This document shows, piece by piece, positions 32,960 to 42,835 of a stretch of 64,000 nucleotides of DNA. The notes beneath the pieces are model-generated. The model was not told where the DNA came from. It did no database searches and saw nothing but the letters and a program-made list of their open reading frames with translations. A program made the position numbers and the translations under genes. The stretch is from positions 15,548-79,547 of the forward strand of contig JARGFU010000020.1 of the NCBI GenBank assembly GCA_029210625.1. Reading direction: 5' to 3'. Within the stretch, counting starts at the first letter, position 1. The number at the start of each line of letters is the position of its first letter. This DNA is from Deltaproteobacteria bacterium. GTDB lineage: Bacteria; Myxococcota; Myxococcia; SLRQ01.

Positions 32960-34789
32960 TCAGGATTCGCCCCTGCCGGCGGCCCGCAGGGGGAGGCGCA
33001 GGCGAACCTCGGTCCCCTCCCCCTCCGTGCTCTCGATGGTGATCCGCCCCCCGTGGGACTGCAGGGTCTGGTGGGTCACCGAGAGGCCGAGGCCCGGGCT
33101 GCGCCAGTCCGACTTCGTGGAGAAGAAGGGCTCGAAGACCCGGGAGAGGTTCGCCTCGGGGATGCCCACGCCGTCGTCGATCACGGCGATCACCCCGAAG
33201 TCGCCCTCTCGATGGGCCGTGACCGAGATCCGCCCCGCCTCCCCCACCGCCTGCCGGGCGTTGGAGAGCAGCGCGAGGACCGCCTCCTGGATCTGGCCCA
33301 GGTTCCCCTCGGCCAGCAGGGGCTGGTCTCCGGCGTCCACCTCGAGGGTGATCCCGGCCTCCTCCATCGTCGAGCGGCGGAGGCTGACCGCGGACTCCAC
33401 GGCCTCGCGCAGGTCGAACTCGACCCGGCTCTCGCGCTCGCCCTGCTCGGAGAAGCGCAGGAGGTTCATGGTGACGTCCCGGCAGCGCTTGGCGTCCTTC
33501 TCGATCCGCTCCAGGAACTTCCGCTCCGGATCCTCGGCGCCGCGCTTGGCGAGCATCAGCTGGGCCATGCCCAGGATGCCGGTGAGGGGGTTGTTCAGCT
33601 CGTGGGCCACCCCGGCGCCGAGCTCGCCCACGGCCGCGAGCTTGCGGCTCTGGAGCAGCTGGGCCTGGGCCACCTTCAGCTCCTCGGTGCGCTCGTCGAC
33701 CCGGTCCTGCAGCTCGCGGTTGAAGGCCTCGATCTCCTCCTGGGAGACCTCCAGGGCGCTGGCCATGGCGTTGAAGGCCGTGGCCAGATCCTGGATCTCG
33801 CCCGGCCCTCGCGCCTCGGCGCGGGTGGAGAGATCCCCCGAGGCCAGGGAGGCCGCGCTCTCGGAGATCTGCACCACCGGCCGGCCGATCTTCCGGCCGA
33901 GCCCCAGGCCCATGGCCACCGCCACCAGGAGGGCGAAGGCCAGGATGCCGGCGATCCGCAGCAGCAGGCGGTTCGCCTCGGCCAGCGCCACCCCCCGGGG
34001 CCGCTCGACCACGGCGACCCAGTCGATCCCTCGCAGCCGGGCCGTGGTCCCGACCCACTCGGTGCCGTCGTCGGCCACCACCGGCGTGTCGCTCTCCAGG
34101 TAGGCGTCGATCCTCGGCCGGTCGGTGCCGAAGAGGGCGCCGTCCGCGTGGGCCAGCACCCGGCGCTCACGGTCGACGATGAAGGCCACGCCCACCTCGG
34201 CGTGGGGCACGTTGGCGACGATCTCCTGCAGGGGAGTGAGGATCAGCTCCACCCCGATCACCGCGTCGAGCTGACCCGGCAGGTGGGCGGCCATCGCCAC
34301 GCACATGGTGTGCTTGCGCTCCACCAGGTAGGGCCTCCCGATGGCCAGGCCGGTCTTGCGGGCCTCGGCCAGGGGCAGCTTGCTGCGGAAGCGCAGGAGG
34401 TCCTCGGAGTCGGCGGGCAGGCGCTGCCCCTGAGCCTCCGCCTCGCTCAGGTAGACCTCGGGGAGGATCGAGCTGCCCTCGGCGTCGTAGAGGCCGACGA
34501 TGTCGACCTCCTCCAGCTGCCGGTAGATCAGCCGCAGCGCCCCCAGCCGCGCGCGGTCATCGAGGGAGTCGAAGTCGATGACCTCACCGGTGAGGCGGAG
34601 CCGCTCAGTGACCTCGTTGAGCCAGAGATCGGCGGCGCCGGCGACGCCGCCGACCGTGCTGCGCTGCACGGCGATCGCCTGCTCCTCCAGGGAGCTGCGC
34701 GAGAGCAGGGCAATGCTGCCTCCCACGAGAAGGAGAGGCACCGTCGCCGCCAGACCCAGCGCCAGCGCAAGCCACTGCCAGAGCCGCAC
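32960..34789 (-). CDS. Membrane sensor histidine kinase with periplasmic Cache-like domain and HAMP
   Basis: 609 residues from GTG 34789. Helix about 8-29, periplasmic sensor about 30-275 (dCache pattern with VVERPRGVALAEA at its end), helix 276-297, HAMP 298-350, coiled coil, HisKA site GAGVAHELNNPL with H396, HATPase_c with LLSNARQAV, DDGVGIP, FFSTK and GLGLSVTH. Transcribed 60 bp after rplQ and in line with the FecR/soluble-kinase/receiver genes. Confidence 0.93.
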   Translation of the reverse strand: MRLWQWLALALGLAATVPLLLVGGSIALLSRSSLEEQAIAVQRSTVGGVAGAADLWLNEVTERLRLTGEVIDFDSLDDRARLGALRLIYRQLEEVDIVGLYDAEGSSILPEVYLSEAEAQGQRLPADSEDLLRFRSKLPLAEARKTGLAIGRPYLVERKHTMCVAMAAHLPGQLDAVIGVELILTPLQEIVANVPHAEVGVAFIVDRERRVLAHADGALFGTDRPRIDAYLESDTPVVADDGTEWVGTTARLRGIDWVAVVERPRGVALAEANRLLLRIAGILAFALLVAVAMGLGLGRKIGRPVVQISESAASLASGDLSTRAEARGPGEIQDLATAFNAMASALEVSQEEIEAFNRELQDRVDERTEELKVAQAQLLQSRKLAAVGELGAGVAHELNNPLTGILGMAQLMLAKRGAEDPERKFLERIEKDAKRCRDVTMNLLRFSEQGERESRVEFDLREAVESAVSLRRSTMEEAGITLEVDAGDQPLLAEGNLGQIQEAVLALLSNARQAVGEAGRISVTAHREGDFGVIAVIDDGVGIPEANLSRVFEPFFSTKSDWRSPGLGLSVTHQTLQSHGGRITIESTEGEGTEVRLRLPLRAAGRGES

Positions 34790-34849
34790 GCCAGGGATCC
34801 TAGCTCGATTCCCGCCTCGAAGGGTGACGGGAGTTCGGGAAGGGCCGTA

Positions 34850-35200
34850 CTAGACGAGCTCGATGATGGACATCGGCGCGTTGTCGCCCTGGCGCCGCCC
34901 GACCTTCATGATCCGGGTGTAGCCACCAGTGCGCTCGGCGTAGCGAGGGCCGATCTCCTCGAAGAGCTTCTTGAGGACGTCGCTGTTCTGCACGTCCCGG
35001 AACGCCCGACGGCGGGCGGCCAGGTCACCCTTCTTGGCGAGGGTGATGAGCTTCTCCGCCACCCGCCGCAGGTCCTTGGCCTTGGCATCGGTGGTCTGGA
35101 TCCGCTCGTGCTCCAGCAGCGAGGTCGCCATGTTGCGGAACATCGCCTTGCGATGGGAGGCCGTACGGCTGAACTTACGGCCAAGCTTCTTGTGACGCAT
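34850..35200 (-). CDS. rplQ: 50S ribosomal protein L17
   Basis: 116 residues, last gene of the alpha cluster, 38 bp after rpoA. N-terminus [20 protein letters not shown] is the L17 signature, and [18 protein letters not shown] follows. Binds 23S rRNA near the exit tunnel in the large subunit. No U-rich terminator was seen after it; the sensor kinase follows 60 bp on, so read-through is possible. Confidence 0.97.
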   Translation of the reverse strand: MRHKKLGRKFSRTASHRKAMFRNMATSLLEHERIQTTDAKAKDLRRVAEKLITLAKKGDLAARRRAFRDVQNSDVLKKLFEEIGPRYAERTGGYTRIMKVGRRQGDNAPMSIIELV

Positions 35201-35238
35201 CGTCTCTACCTCTGAAAACGACTTGGGGGGGAGAGATC

Positions 35239-36252
35239 CTAGTCGCCAGACTTCGGCGGCGGGAGGCTCTCGGGCTTCATGCCCAGCGAGAGGCCCATCT
35301 CCGCGAGGATCTCCTTGATTTCCTTGAGCGACTTGCGACCGAAGTTCTTGGTCTTGAGCATGTCGGCCTCGGTCTTCTGCACGAGGTCGGCGATGGTCTT
35401 GATGTTGGCGTTCTGCAGGCAGTTCGCCGACCGCACCGAGAGCTCGAGCTCGTCCACCGAGCGGTACAGGTTCTCGTTGACCTCGGTCTCGCCCGTGTCG
35501 GCCTCGGGCTCGGGATAGGTCGCGGCCTCCTCGGTCTCATCGAAGTTGATGAAGATCGCCAGCTGCTCCTTGACGATCTTGGCGGCGTAGGCCACCGCGT
35601 CCTGAGGCACCACGGAGCTGTCGCTCCAGATCTCGAGGACGAGCCGGTCGTAGTCGGTCCGCTGACCCACGCGCGCGCTGGTCACGTTGAAGTTGACCTT
35701 CTTGATCGGCGAGAAGAGCGAGTCGATGGGGATGGTCCCGATCGGCTGCCCTTCCTTCTTGTTCTGGTCCGCGGGCTGATAGCCGCGGCCCCGGCGGCAG
35801 GTCATCTCGATGACGGCCTTGCCACCCTCGGCGATGGAGAAGAGGTGGTGACCCGGGTTGAGGACCTCGACGGTGGAGTCATGGATGATGTCACCGGCGG
35901 TGACGTCCTTGGGCCCCTGAGCCTCGATCCGGATGGTCCGCTCCTCGAGGGTGTCCATCCGCAGGAGGACCTCCTTGAGGTTCAGGATGATGTCGGTGAC
36001 GTCCTCGACCACGTCGGGGATCGTCGCGAACTCGTGGTCCACGCCCTCGATGCGCACGGAGGTGATCGCCGCCCCCTGCAGGGAGGAGAGCAGCACCCGC
36101 CGCAGGGCGTTGCCGAGGGTGAGGCCGAAGCCCCGCTCGAGCGGAGCAGCGACGAACTTCCCGTAGGTGCCAGAGAGGTTGTCCTGGTCGACCACCAGCC
36201 CGCGGGGCCGGAAGAGATCGCGCCAGTTCTTTGCGGTAACGACATCAACCAT
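35239..36252 (-). CDS. rpoA: RNA polymerase alpha subunit
   Basis: 337 residues. alpha-NTD about 1-230 ([20 protein letters not shown] for dimerisation and beta contact) and alpha-CTD about 260-325 ([37 protein letters not shown]) for promoter UP elements and activators. Normal length. Between rpsD and rplQ as usual. Confidence 0.98.
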   Translation of the reverse strand: MVDVVTAKNWRDLFRPRGLVVDQDNLSGTYGKFVAAPLERGFGLTLGNALRRVLLSSLQGAAITSVRIEGVDHEFATIPDVVEDVTDIILNLKEVLLRMDTLEERTIRIEAQGPKDVTAGDIIHDSTVEVLNPGHHLFSIAEGGKAVIEMTCRRGRGYQPADQNKKEGQPIGTIPIDSLFSPIKKVNFNVTSARVGQRTDYDRLVLEIWSDSSVVPQDAVAYAAKIVKEQLAIFINFDETEEAATYPEPEADTGETEVNENLYRSVDELELSVRSANCLQNANIKTIADLVQKTEADMLKTKNFGRKSLKEIKEILAEMGLSLGMKPESLPPPKSGD

Positions 36253-36276
36253 GATGCTTGCCTTTCGCGACCCTCC

Positions 36277-36297
36277 CCTGCACTGACCTCGTGCAGG
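36277..36297 (-). other. Hairpin in the rpsD-rpoA gap
   Basis: cctgcac and gtgcagg form a perfect 7-bp stem around a 7-base loop, about 25 nt before the rpoA start. May affect rpoA translation; no T-run. Confidence 0.35.
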
Positions 36298-36346
36298 ACC
36301 ATTCGGCCGCCGTAAGAGCAGGAATTTCTACTGCGACTGCTTTCGA

Positions 36347-36973
36347 CTACTTCGAGTAGAGCTCGACGATCAGGCTCTCCTGGATGGGCATCGTGATGTC
36401 CTCACGCGCCGCCGGAGAGATCACGGTGCCGGTGTAGGCCGCCGCGTCCAGCTCGATCCAACCAGGGACGCCCCGACGCTCGACCGCCTCGAGGGCGGCG
36501 TTGATCCGAGCGACCTTCTGGCTCTTCTCCCGGACGGTGATCTTCATGCCGGGCTTGGTCTGGAAGGAGGGGATGTTCACCTTCCTGCCGTTCACCCGGA
36601 AGTGCCCGTGGCGCACGAACTGACGCGCCTCGGTGCGGGTGTCGGCGAAGCCCATCCGGAACACCACGTTGTCGAGGCGATGCTCGAGGAGGCGCAGGAG
36701 GTTCTCGCCGGTCTTGCCCTTCTTGCGAGCGGCCATGGCGTAGTAGTTGCGGAACTGCTTCTCGAGCAGCCCGTACATCCGCTTGACCTTCTGCTTCTCG
36801 CGAAGCTGGACGCCGTACTCGGAGAACTTGGTCCGCGCCTGGCCGTGCTGGCCCGGCGGATAGGGGCGACGCTCGATGGCGCACTTGTCGCTGTAGCAGC
36901 GGTCACCCTTCAGGTACATCTTCAGATTCTCGCGCCGGCAGAGCCGACACACCGATTCCACGTAGCGTGCCAT
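36347..36973 (-). CDS. rpsD: 30S ribosomal protein S4 (zinc form)
   Basis: 208 residues. Zinc-binding Cys C9, C12, C26 and C31 are all kept (CRLC then CYSDKC). RNA-binding S4 domain in the middle ([18 protein letters not shown]). 16S assembly initiator; in many bacteria it autoregulates the alpha operon. 9 bp after rpsK. Confidence 0.98.
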   Translation of the reverse strand: MARYVESVCRLCRRENLKMYLKGDRCYSDKCAIERRPYPPGQHGQARTKFSEYGVQLREKQKVKRMYGLLEKQFRNYYAMAARKKGKTGENLLRLLEHRLDNVVFRMGFADTRTEARQFVRHGHFRVNGRKVNIPSFQTKPGMKITVREKSQKVARINAALEAVERRGVPGWIELDAAAYTGTVISPAAREDITMPIQESLIVELYSK

Positions 36974-36982
36974 GACGACCTT

Positions 36983-37366
36983 CTAGACGCGGCGCCGCTT
37001 CGGGGGGCGGCAGCCATTGTGGGGGATGGGGGTGACGTCCTTGATGAGGGTCACCTTCAGACCAGCGGCACCGACGGCGCGCATTGCCGACTCGCGGCCA
37101 GCACCCGGTCCGTTCACCATGATCGCGACCTGCCGGACGCCGTGCTCCATGGCCTTGGAGCAGGCATCGCCGGCGGCCACCTGGGCGGCGAAGGGCGTGC
37201 TCTTTCGAGAACCCTTGAAGCCCTTGGAGCCGGCCGAGGACCAGGACAGGACGTTGCCCTGCTGATCGGTGACCGAGATGATCGTGTTGTTGAACGTCGC
37301 CTTCACGTGGACCACGCCCACGGGCACGTTCTTCTTGACGCGCTTGCGCCCTTTCTTCTCCGCCAT
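36983..37366 (-). CDS. rpsK: 30S ribosomal protein S11
   Basis: 127 residues. [31 protein letters not shown] and the C-terminal [18 protein letters not shown] are S11 signatures. Platform protein contacting 16S rRNA and the E-site mRNA. Between rpsM and rpsD. Confidence 0.98.
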   Translation of the reverse strand: MAEKKGRKRVKKNVPVGVVHVKATFNNTIISVTDQQGNVLSWSSAGSKGFKGSRKSTPFAAQVAAGDACSKAMEHGVRQVAIMVNGPGAGRESAMRAVGAAGLKVTLIKDVTPIPHNGCRPPKRRRV

Positions 37367-37378
37367 GGATTCGACCCT

Positions 37379-37747
37379 TTACTTCTTCTTGCGCGCGACG
37401 CTGCGGCGAGGGCCCTTGCGCGTGCGTGCGTTGGTGTGAGTGCGCTGACCACGAACGGGCAAGCCCTTCCGGTGGCGCAGGCCGCGGTAGCAGCCCAGGT
37501 CCATCAGACGCTTGATGTTCATGTTGATCTCGCGGCGAAGATCGCCCTCGACCTTGATCCCAGCCTCGATGGCGTCACGGATCTTACGGACATCGTCGTC
37601 ACCGAGGTCCTTGGTCCGGGTGGCCGGATCGACTCCGGCGCGCTCGCAGATCAGACCGGCGGTGTGGTCGCCGATGCCGTAGATGTAGGTGAGGGCGGTG
37701 CTGACTCGCTTCTCGCGAGGCAGGTCGACCCCTGCAATACGTGCCAC
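37379..37747 (-). CDS. rpsM: 30S ribosomal protein S13
   Basis: 122 residues. [20 protein letters not shown], helix-hairpin region and basic tail [18 protein letters not shown]. Contacts the P-site tRNA and 16S head. Follows rpmJ directly (27 bp); infA is not between them. Confidence 0.98.
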   Translation of the reverse strand: MARIAGVDLPREKRVSTALTYIYGIGDHTAGLICERAGVDPATRTKDLGDDDVRKIRDAIEAGIKVEGDLRREINMNIKRLMDLGCYRGLRHRKGLPVRGQRTHTNARTRKGPRRSVARKKK

Positions 37748-37774
37748 GGTAAAACCTCCAGAAAAACCGGGAAA

Positions 37775-37891
37775 CTAGCCCTGACGCTGCTTGTGGCGGG
37801 GATTCGCCGAACAGATCACGCGCACCACGCCTTTGCGGCGGATGATCTTGCAGCGGTTGCACATCTTCTTGACGGACGCTCGAACCTTCAT
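37775..37891 (-). CDS. rpmJ: 50S ribosomal protein L36 (zinc form)
   Basis: 38 residues, very short gene found by reading the gap between adk and rps[21 protein letters not shown] with C11, C14, C27 and H33 for one zinc, ending PRHKQRQG. Binds 23S rRNA. Zinc-binding (C+) form, not the zinc-free paralogue. Confidence 0.96.
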   Translation of the reverse strand: MKVRASVKKMCNRCKIIRRKGVVRVICSANPRHKQRQG

Positions 37892-37924
37892 CTCGTCCAA
37901 CTCCAAATCCGTGGGAAGCGCGCC

Positions 37925-37953
37925 TAATTAGCAGGTGGGAACGTCCGACGCAA
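37925..37953 (-). promoter_or_regulatory. Candidate promoter before rpmJ-rpsM-rpsK-rpsD-rpoA-rplQ
   Basis: Minus strand TTGCGT (37953-37948), 17-bp spacer, TAATTA (37930-37925), 34 bp before the rpmJ start, in the 66-bp adk-rpmJ gap. Could drive the alpha cluster separately. Confidence 0.5.
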
Positions 37954-37957
37954 GCCG

Positions 37958-38605
37958 TCAGACAGCACCCAGTGCCTCGGCGATACGCTCCGCAATCTCC
38001 TCGATCCCGCCCACGCCAGGGACGCGGGCGAGCACTCCTCGCTTCTCGTAATAGGCCTCAAGAGGGGCCGTCTGCTGGTGGAAGGTCACCAGCCGCTGCT
38101 GGATCGCCTCCGCCTTATCGTCTTCGCGCTGGCTCAGCGCGCCCCCGCATTTATCGCAAGTATCCGGATTCATTGGCGGATCAAAGGCCACGTGGTAGCC
38201 CGCGCCACAGGCGGCGCAGGTCCGCCTCCCCGAGAGGCGCTCGATGATCGCGTCATCCGGCACCTCGAGGCAGAGCACCCGATCCAGGGCCTCTCCCCGC
38301 TCGGCGAGCAGGGCGTCGAGGGCCTCGGCCTGGGGGAGGGTCCGGGGGAATCCGTCCAGGATGTAGCCGGCGGCGGCGTCCTCCTGGGCGATCCGCTCCT
38401 CGACGATCCCCACCACGACCTCGTCCGGCACCAGCTGGCCGCCGTCCATGTACTCGGCCGCCTTCAGCCCCATCGGGGTCCCCTCCGCCTTGGCGGCCCG
38501 GAGGATCACTCCGGTGGAGACCTGGGGGATGCCCAGGCGCTCGCAGATCCTCACGGCCTGCGTGCCCTTGCCGGCCCCCGGGGGCCCAAAGAAGACGAGT
38601 CGCAC
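37958..38605 (-). CDS. adk: Adenylate kinase (zinc-lid form)
   Basis: 215 residues. Interconverts AMP, ADP and ATP. P-loop FGPPGAGKGT (6-15), ILDGFPRT, and a long lid with C130, C133, C150 and C153 (CAACG, CDKCG) that binds zinc. Sits after secY as usual; map and infA, the usual next genes, are absent. Confidence 0.97.
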   Translation of the reverse strand: MRLVFFGPPGAGKGTQAVRICERLGIPQVSTGVILRAAKAEGTPMGLKAAEYMDGGQLVPDEVVVGIVEERIAQEDAAAGYILDGFPRTLPQAEALDALLAERGEALDRVLCLEVPDDAIIERLSGRRTCAACGAGYHVAFDPPMNPDTCDKCGGALSQREDDKAEAIQQRLVTFHQQTAPLEAYYEKRGVLARVPGVGGIEEIAERIAEALGAV

Positions 38606-38617
38606 GGTCGAAGACCC

Positions 38618-39937
38618 CTAGGCGGCCCGCCGGGTCCGACCCCGGATGCGCGGACCGCTCGGGCCGGTGAAGCCCTCATAGTGCCGCGTGATGAGGTGGG
38701 ACTCGATCTGCTGCACGGTGTCCAGCCCGACGCCGACGATGATCAGCAGGCTGGTGCCGCCGAAGTAGAAGGGCACACCGTAGCGGTTGATGAGCAGGGT
38801 CGGCAGGACGCAGACCGCGGCCAGGTAGAGGGAGCCACCGAAGGTGATCCGGGAGAGGACCCGATCGATGTACTCGGCCGTCTTCTTGCCCGGGCGGATG
38901 CCGGGGATGTAGCCGCCGTACTTCTTCAGGTTGTCCGCCACGTCCACCGGATTGAAGGTGACCGCGGTGTAGAAGAACGCGAAGAAGACGATCATCAGGA
39001 CGTAGAGGCCGTTCCCGGTGAAGGTGTTGAGGTTGAAGACCTCACCCACGTAGCTCATCCAGGGGAAGATCCCCTCGAGGGTCTGCGGGAACATCAGCAG
39101 GGACGACGCGAAGATCGGGGGGATGACGCCGGCGGTGTTCACCTTCAGGGGAAGGTGGGTGCTCTGGCCGCCGTACATCTTCTGGCCGACCGCCCGCTTG
39201 GCGTACTGCACCGGGATCCGGCGCTGCGCCCGCTCCATGTAGACGATGAAGCCGGTCACCACCACCATGAAGCCGACGAGCAGCACCAGGGTGAAGGGAT
39301 CGAGCTGCTGGGTCGAGGTCGTCATCCGCCAGGTGCTGAGGATGGCGTCGGGCAGGCCCGCCACGATACCCGCGAAGATCAGCAGGGAGATGCCGTTGCC
39401 GATGCCGCGGTCGGTGATCTGCTCGCCCAGCCACATCAGGAAGCAGGTGCCGCCCGTGAGCGTGAGCACCGTCATGGCGCGGAAGCCCCAGCCGGGGTTC
39501 GGCACCACGAGCTCTCCCGCGTCGATCTGGATGCCCTCGAGCATCGTGGCGATCGCCACACCCTGGATGATCGCCAGGAGGATCGTCCCGTAGCGGGTGT
39601 ACTGGGTGATCTTCTTCTGACCGGCCTCGCCCTCCTTCTTCAGCTTCTCGATGGCCGGCACGACCACCGCGAGCAGCTGCAGAATGATGGAGGAGGAGAT
39701 GTAGGGCATGATGCCCAGGGCCATGATGGAGAGCTGCTCCAGCGCTCCACCGGAGAAGAGGTTGAACATCCCCAGCAGGCCACCGGTCGAGCCGACGTAC
39801 TTCTGCATCACGACCCGGTCCACGCCGGGCACACTGATGAAGATGCCGACCCGATAGACAGCGAGCATCGCCAGAGTGAAGGCGATCCGATTACGCAGCT
39901 CGGTGATGCGGAAGATGTTCAGCAGGGCGTTCATCAT
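38618..39937 (-). CDS. secY: Protein translocase subunit SecY
   Basis: 439 residues, about ten membrane helices. [28 protein letters not shown], and a C-terminal loop ending [13 protein letters not shown]. Channel of the Sec translocon. Follows rplO, as in spc operons generally. Confidence 0.97.
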   Translation of the reverse strand: MMNALLNIFRITELRNRIAFTLAMLAVYRVGIFISVPGVDRVVMQKYVGSTGGLLGMFNLFSGGALEQLSIMALGIMPYISSSIILQLLAVVVPAIEKLKKEGEAGQKKITQYTRYGTILLAIIQGVAIATMLEGIQIDAGELVVPNPGWGFRAMTVLTLTGGTCFLMWLGEQITDRGIGNGISLLIFAGIVAGLPDAILSTWRMTTSTQQLDPFTLVLLVGFMVVVTGFIVYMERAQRRIPVQYAKRAVGQKMYGGQSTHLPLKVNTAGVIPPIFASSLLMFPQTLEGIFPWMSYVGEVFNLNTFTGNGLYVLMIVFFAFFYTAVTFNPVDVADNLKKYGGYIPGIRPGKKTAEYIDRVLSRITFGGSLYLAAVCVLPTLLINRYGVPFYFGGTSLLIIVGVGLDTVQQIESHLITRHYEGFTGPSGPRIRGRTRRAA

Positions 39938-39975
39938 GCGAGCAAACCTCTCGGTTGGAGGGCTTCGCCTTGTCG

Positions 39976-40455
39976 CTACTCGGCAGCTGCGCTCTTGGGA
40001 GCCTTACGGGGCAGGTCCACGAGCTCCACGGTCCCGCCCGCGGCCTCGATCTTGGACTTGGCCGCGGCGCTGATCTTCTGGACACGGACGGTGAGCTTCT
40101 TGGAGATCTCACCGTTGCCCAGGATCTTCACCCCGTCCTCGATCTTCCGGACCATGCGGGCCGCCTTCAGGCTGTCGAGATCGACGGTGTCGCCATCGTT
40201 GAAGCGACTGTCGAGGACCGCGACGTTGAAGACGTTGTAGACCTTGCCGTCGTGGTGGAAACCGAACTTCGGCAGGCGACGCTGGAGGGGCATCTGCCCG
40301 CCCTCGAAGCCCGAGTTGTTCATGTTGCCCACGCGGCTCTTCTGGCCCTTGTAGCCACGGCCGGCGGTCTTGCCGAGCCCGGAGCCGGGGCCCCGGCCGA
40401 CGCGCTTGCGACGCTTGTTGGAGCCCTTGGGGGCCTTGAGGCTGTGCAAGTTCAC
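39976..40455 (-). CDS. rplO: 50S ribosomal protein L15
   Basis: 159 residues. N-terminal basic part [19 protein letters not shown] and [17 protein letters not shown] are L15 marks. Late-assembly 23S binder. Overlaps rpmD by 4 bp. Confidence 0.98.
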   Translation of the reverse strand: MNLHSLKAPKGSNKRRKRVGRGPGSGLGKTAGRGYKGQKSRVGNMNNSGFEGGQMPLQRRLPKFGFHHDGKVYNVFNVAVLDSRFNDGDTVDLDSLKAARMVRKIEDGVKILGNGEISKKLTVRVQKISAAAKSKIEAAGGTVELVDLPRKAPKSAAAE

Positions 40456-40634
40456 TTCGAAACCTCCTCCACCGCGATGAGATGCCGAACCTTGTCGATC
40501 ATCCCGCGGGTGGGGCCATCATCCTTGAGGACCCGGCTCTTGCCGATCTTGCCGAGCCCGAGCCCCTTGAGGGTCTCGAGCTGGCGCACGGTGGAGCCCG
40601 AGCCAGACTTGATCTGAGTCACCTTGAGAGCCAT
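40452..40634 (-). CDS. rpmD: 50S ribosomal protein L30
   Basis: 60 residues from ATG 40634, preceded by GGAGG about 10 bp upstream; an in-frame TTG at 40643 would add three residues but lacks that spacing. LKVTQIKSGSG and TLKGLGLGKIGKSRVLKD are family blocks. Between rpsE and rplO. Confidence 0.95.
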   Translation of the reverse strand: MALKVTQIKSGSGSTVRQLETLKGLGLGKIGKSRVLKDDGPTRGMIDKVRHLIAVEEVSK

Positions 40635-40639
40635 CGAAC

Positions 40640-41227
40640 TCAAGCCTCCGCTTCCTGGGCATCGGCCTCGGGGGCGGCCTCGTGCTGAACGCGAACGTTC
40701 ATCTGGGGATGCTCGATACCGGAGAGGACCTCGGCGACGTCCTTGCCGCGGATCCGGGCGATCTCGGCCGGCGAGCGAAGGCGCATCAGGCCCTGCATCG
40801 TGGCCTTGACCACGTTGTGGGGGTTCCGCGAGCCCTGGCTCTTGGTCAGGATGTCGCGGATGCCCACGGCCTCGACCACCGCGCGCACCGGGCCACCGGC
40901 GATGACGCCGGTACCGGGGGAGGCGGGACGGAGGAGGACGCGGCCGGCACCGAAGATGCCGAGCACCTCGTGCGGGATCGTGTTGCCCACCAGCGGCACG
41001 GAGACGAGGCTCTTCTTGGCCCGCTCACCGGCCTTCCGGATCGCCTCGGGGACCTCGTTGGCCTTGCCGGTGCCGACGCCCACGTGACCATCCGCATCCC
41101 CCACGACGACGAGCGCGGTGAAGGAGAAGCGGCGGCCGCCCTTGACGACCTTGGCGACGCGGTTGATGTGGACGACGCGATCCGAGAGATCGAGGTCGTT
41201 CGGATTGATTCTTTCGTTGATAGCCAT
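40640..41227 (-). CDS. rpsE: 30S ribosomal protein S5
   Basis: 195 residues. [39 protein letters not shown] and [10 protein letters not shown]-type block ([19 protein letters not shown]). Slightly long at the acidic/Ala C-terminus. Decoding-fidelity protein near the mRNA entry. Abuts rplR with no gap. Confidence 0.98.
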   Translation of the reverse strand: MAINERINPNDLDLSDRVVHINRVAKVVKGGRRFSFTALVVVGDADGHVGVGTGKANEVPEAIRKAGERAKKSLVSVPLVGNTIPHEVLGIFGAGRVLLRPASPGTGVIAGGPVRAVVEAVGIRDILTKSQGSRNPHNVVKATMQGLMRLRSPAEIARIRGKDVAEVLSGIEHPQMNVRVQHEAAPEADAQEAEA

Positions 41228-41578
41228 CTAGAACTCCAGACCCGCCTCACGCGCGGCCTCGGCAACAGCCTTGACCCGCCCGTGGTAGAGATAACCGCCC
41301 CGGTCGAAGACCACCGCCTTGACGCCCTTCTCGGAGCAGCGCTTGGCGACGGCATCACCGACGGCCTTGGCGCGAGCGGTCTTGTCGCCCTCGGCCAGCG
41401 CCTTCTCCCGAGAGGAGGCGAAGGCCAGCGTCACACCGGCGTCGTCGTCGATGACCTGGGCATAGATGTGCTTCAGGCTCCGGAACACCGCCAGGCGCGG
41501 ACGCTCGCTCGAACCCCGAATCTTCTTGCGAACCCGACTCTTCCGATGCAGCCGAGCGTTTTCCTTCTTGGTCGCCAT
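41228..41578 (-). CDS. rplR: 50S ribosomal protein L18
   Basis: 116 residues. [32 protein letters not shown], and [19 protein letters not shown]. Binds 5S rRNA. Basic N-terminus of normal size. Confidence 0.98.
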   Translation of the reverse strand: MATKKENARLHRKSRVRKKIRGSSERPRLAVFRSLKHIYAQVIDDDAGVTLAFASSREKALAEGDKTARAKAVGDAVAKRCSEKGVKAVVFDRGGYLYHGRVKAVAEAAREAGLEF

Positions 41579-41610
41579 GACCCTACTCCTCGTGTGCTAG
41601 CCGACCGCCC

Positions 41611-42147
41611 TTAGGCGCCGGTCTTGCCAACCTTGCGCCGGATGTGCTCCTCGGCGTACTTGATTCCCTTGCCCTTGTAGGGCTCCGGCGGACGCAGCGC
41701 GCGCACCTGCGCGGCCGCCATTCCCACCGCCTGCTTGTCGATACCCTCGAGCACGATCTGGGTCGGCGCGGGGGTCTGGGCGGAGACACCCTCCGGGAGG
41801 GGGTAGACCACCGGGTGGCTGTAGCCGAGGGCGAGATGGAGCTCCCGGCCCTTGGCCTCGGCACGATAGCCGACGCCGTTGATCTCGAGCTTGCGGACGA
41901 AGCCCTCGGTCACGCCGTGGACGGCGTTCGCGATGAGGGAGCGCACCATCCCGTGAACCGCGCGGGAGGTCCGGCTGTCGCTCGGGCGCTCGACGATGAT
42001 CTGCTTGCCGTCGATGCGAACGCTGGCGCGCTGATCGAGGGCGAACTCCATCTTACCCTTGGGACCCTGGACCGTGATGGTCCCCTCTCCGAGCTGGGCG
42101 CTGGCCGCGCCGGGGAGGTCGATGGGCAGCTTTCCAATACGAGACAT
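41611..42147 (-). CDS. rplF: 50S ribosomal protein L6
   Basis: 178 residues from ATG 42147 (MSRIGKLPIDLPG); the upstream frame extension is not L6. ITVQGPKGKMEF, LEINGVGYRAEA, YSHPVVYPLP and the C-terminal PPEPYKGKGIKY. Large-subunit protein by the factor-binding site. Confidence 0.98.
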   Translation of the reverse strand: MSRIGKLPIDLPGAASAQLGEGTITVQGPKGKMEFALDQRASVRIDGKQIIVERPSDSRTSRAVHGMVRSLIANAVHGVTEGFVRKLEINGVGYRAEAKGRELHLALGYSHPVVYPLPEGVSAQTPAPTQIVLEGIDKQAVGMAAAQVRALRPPEPYKGKGIKYAEEHIRRKVGKTGA

Positions 42148-42178
42148 GACTTGCTCCTGAACCGTCTGACTGCCGGTC

Positions 42179-42571
42179 CTAGTAGACCGAGCAGAGGACC
42201 TCACCACCGACGCCGAGCTCGCGGGCCTTGCGGCCGACCATCACGCCCCTGGAGGTGGAGAGAATGGAAATACCCATGCCGGCGAGGACGCGAGGGATCT
42301 CGTCCTTGCCGACGTACTGACGGCGGCCCGGGCGGCTGACGCGCTGGGCCTTCTCGATCGCGGGGAGCCCGCGGCCGTCGTACTTGATCGTCACGGTGAT
42401 GGAGCCCTGGGGCCCCTCGCTGTGCTCGGTCACGTCCTCGACGTAGCCCTCATCCTTCAGGATGTTGGCGATCGCCAGCTTCAGCTTGGACTTCGGCACC
42501 ACGCAGGTGTCGTGATGCGCCAGCTGGGCGTTCCGGATGCGGGTGAGCAGATCTGCGACTGGATCGGTCAT
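42179..42571 (-). CDS. rpsH: 30S ribosomal protein S8
   Basis: 130 residues from ATG 42571 (MTDPVADLLTRIRNAQ). VPKSKLKLAIANILKDEGY, RRQYVGKDEIPRV and C-terminal GISILSTSRGVM-type block. Binds 16S helix 21; in E. coli it represses the spc operon. Confidence 0.98.
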   Translation of the reverse strand: MTDPVADLLTRIRNAQLAHHDTCVVPKSKLKLAIANILKDEGYVEDVTEHSEGPQGSITVTIKYDGRGLPAIEKAQRVSRPGRRQYVGKDEIPRVLAGMGISILSTSRGVMVGRKARELGVGGEVLCSVY

Positions 42572-42637
42572 TGTTCCTTCTTTCGGTGATGGTTTCGCGA
42601 GCCACCAGCGGCCCGGACCTTTCACCCTCGAGTGTTG

Positions 42638-42823
42638 CTACCAGCTGGCCTTGACGACGCCGGGCACTTCGCCGTGCAGGGCACGGTTCCGGAAGCAGAT
42701 ACGGCAGAGCTCGAACTTCCGGATGAAGGCGCGCGAGCGGCCGCACACCATGCAGCGATTGTACGCCCGGACCTTGAACTTCGGCGCGCGGCGGGACTGG
42801 GCCATCTTGGACTTCTTAGCCAT
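42638..42823 (-). CDS. rpsN: 30S ribosomal protein S14, type Z
   Basis: 61 residues with zinc knuckle C24, C27, C40 and C43 (CMVC, CRIC). The short 61-residue zinc form, not the 101-residue zinc-free form. Confidence 0.97.
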   Translation of the reverse strand: MAKKSKMAQSRRAPKFKVRAYNRCMVCGRSRAFIRKFELCRICFRNRALHGEVPGVVKASW

Positions 42824-42835
42824 CGAACTGATCTC

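Noticed and set aside
34790-34849. Terminator after rplQ
   Set aside because: Only a weak GC stem without T-run could be drawn.
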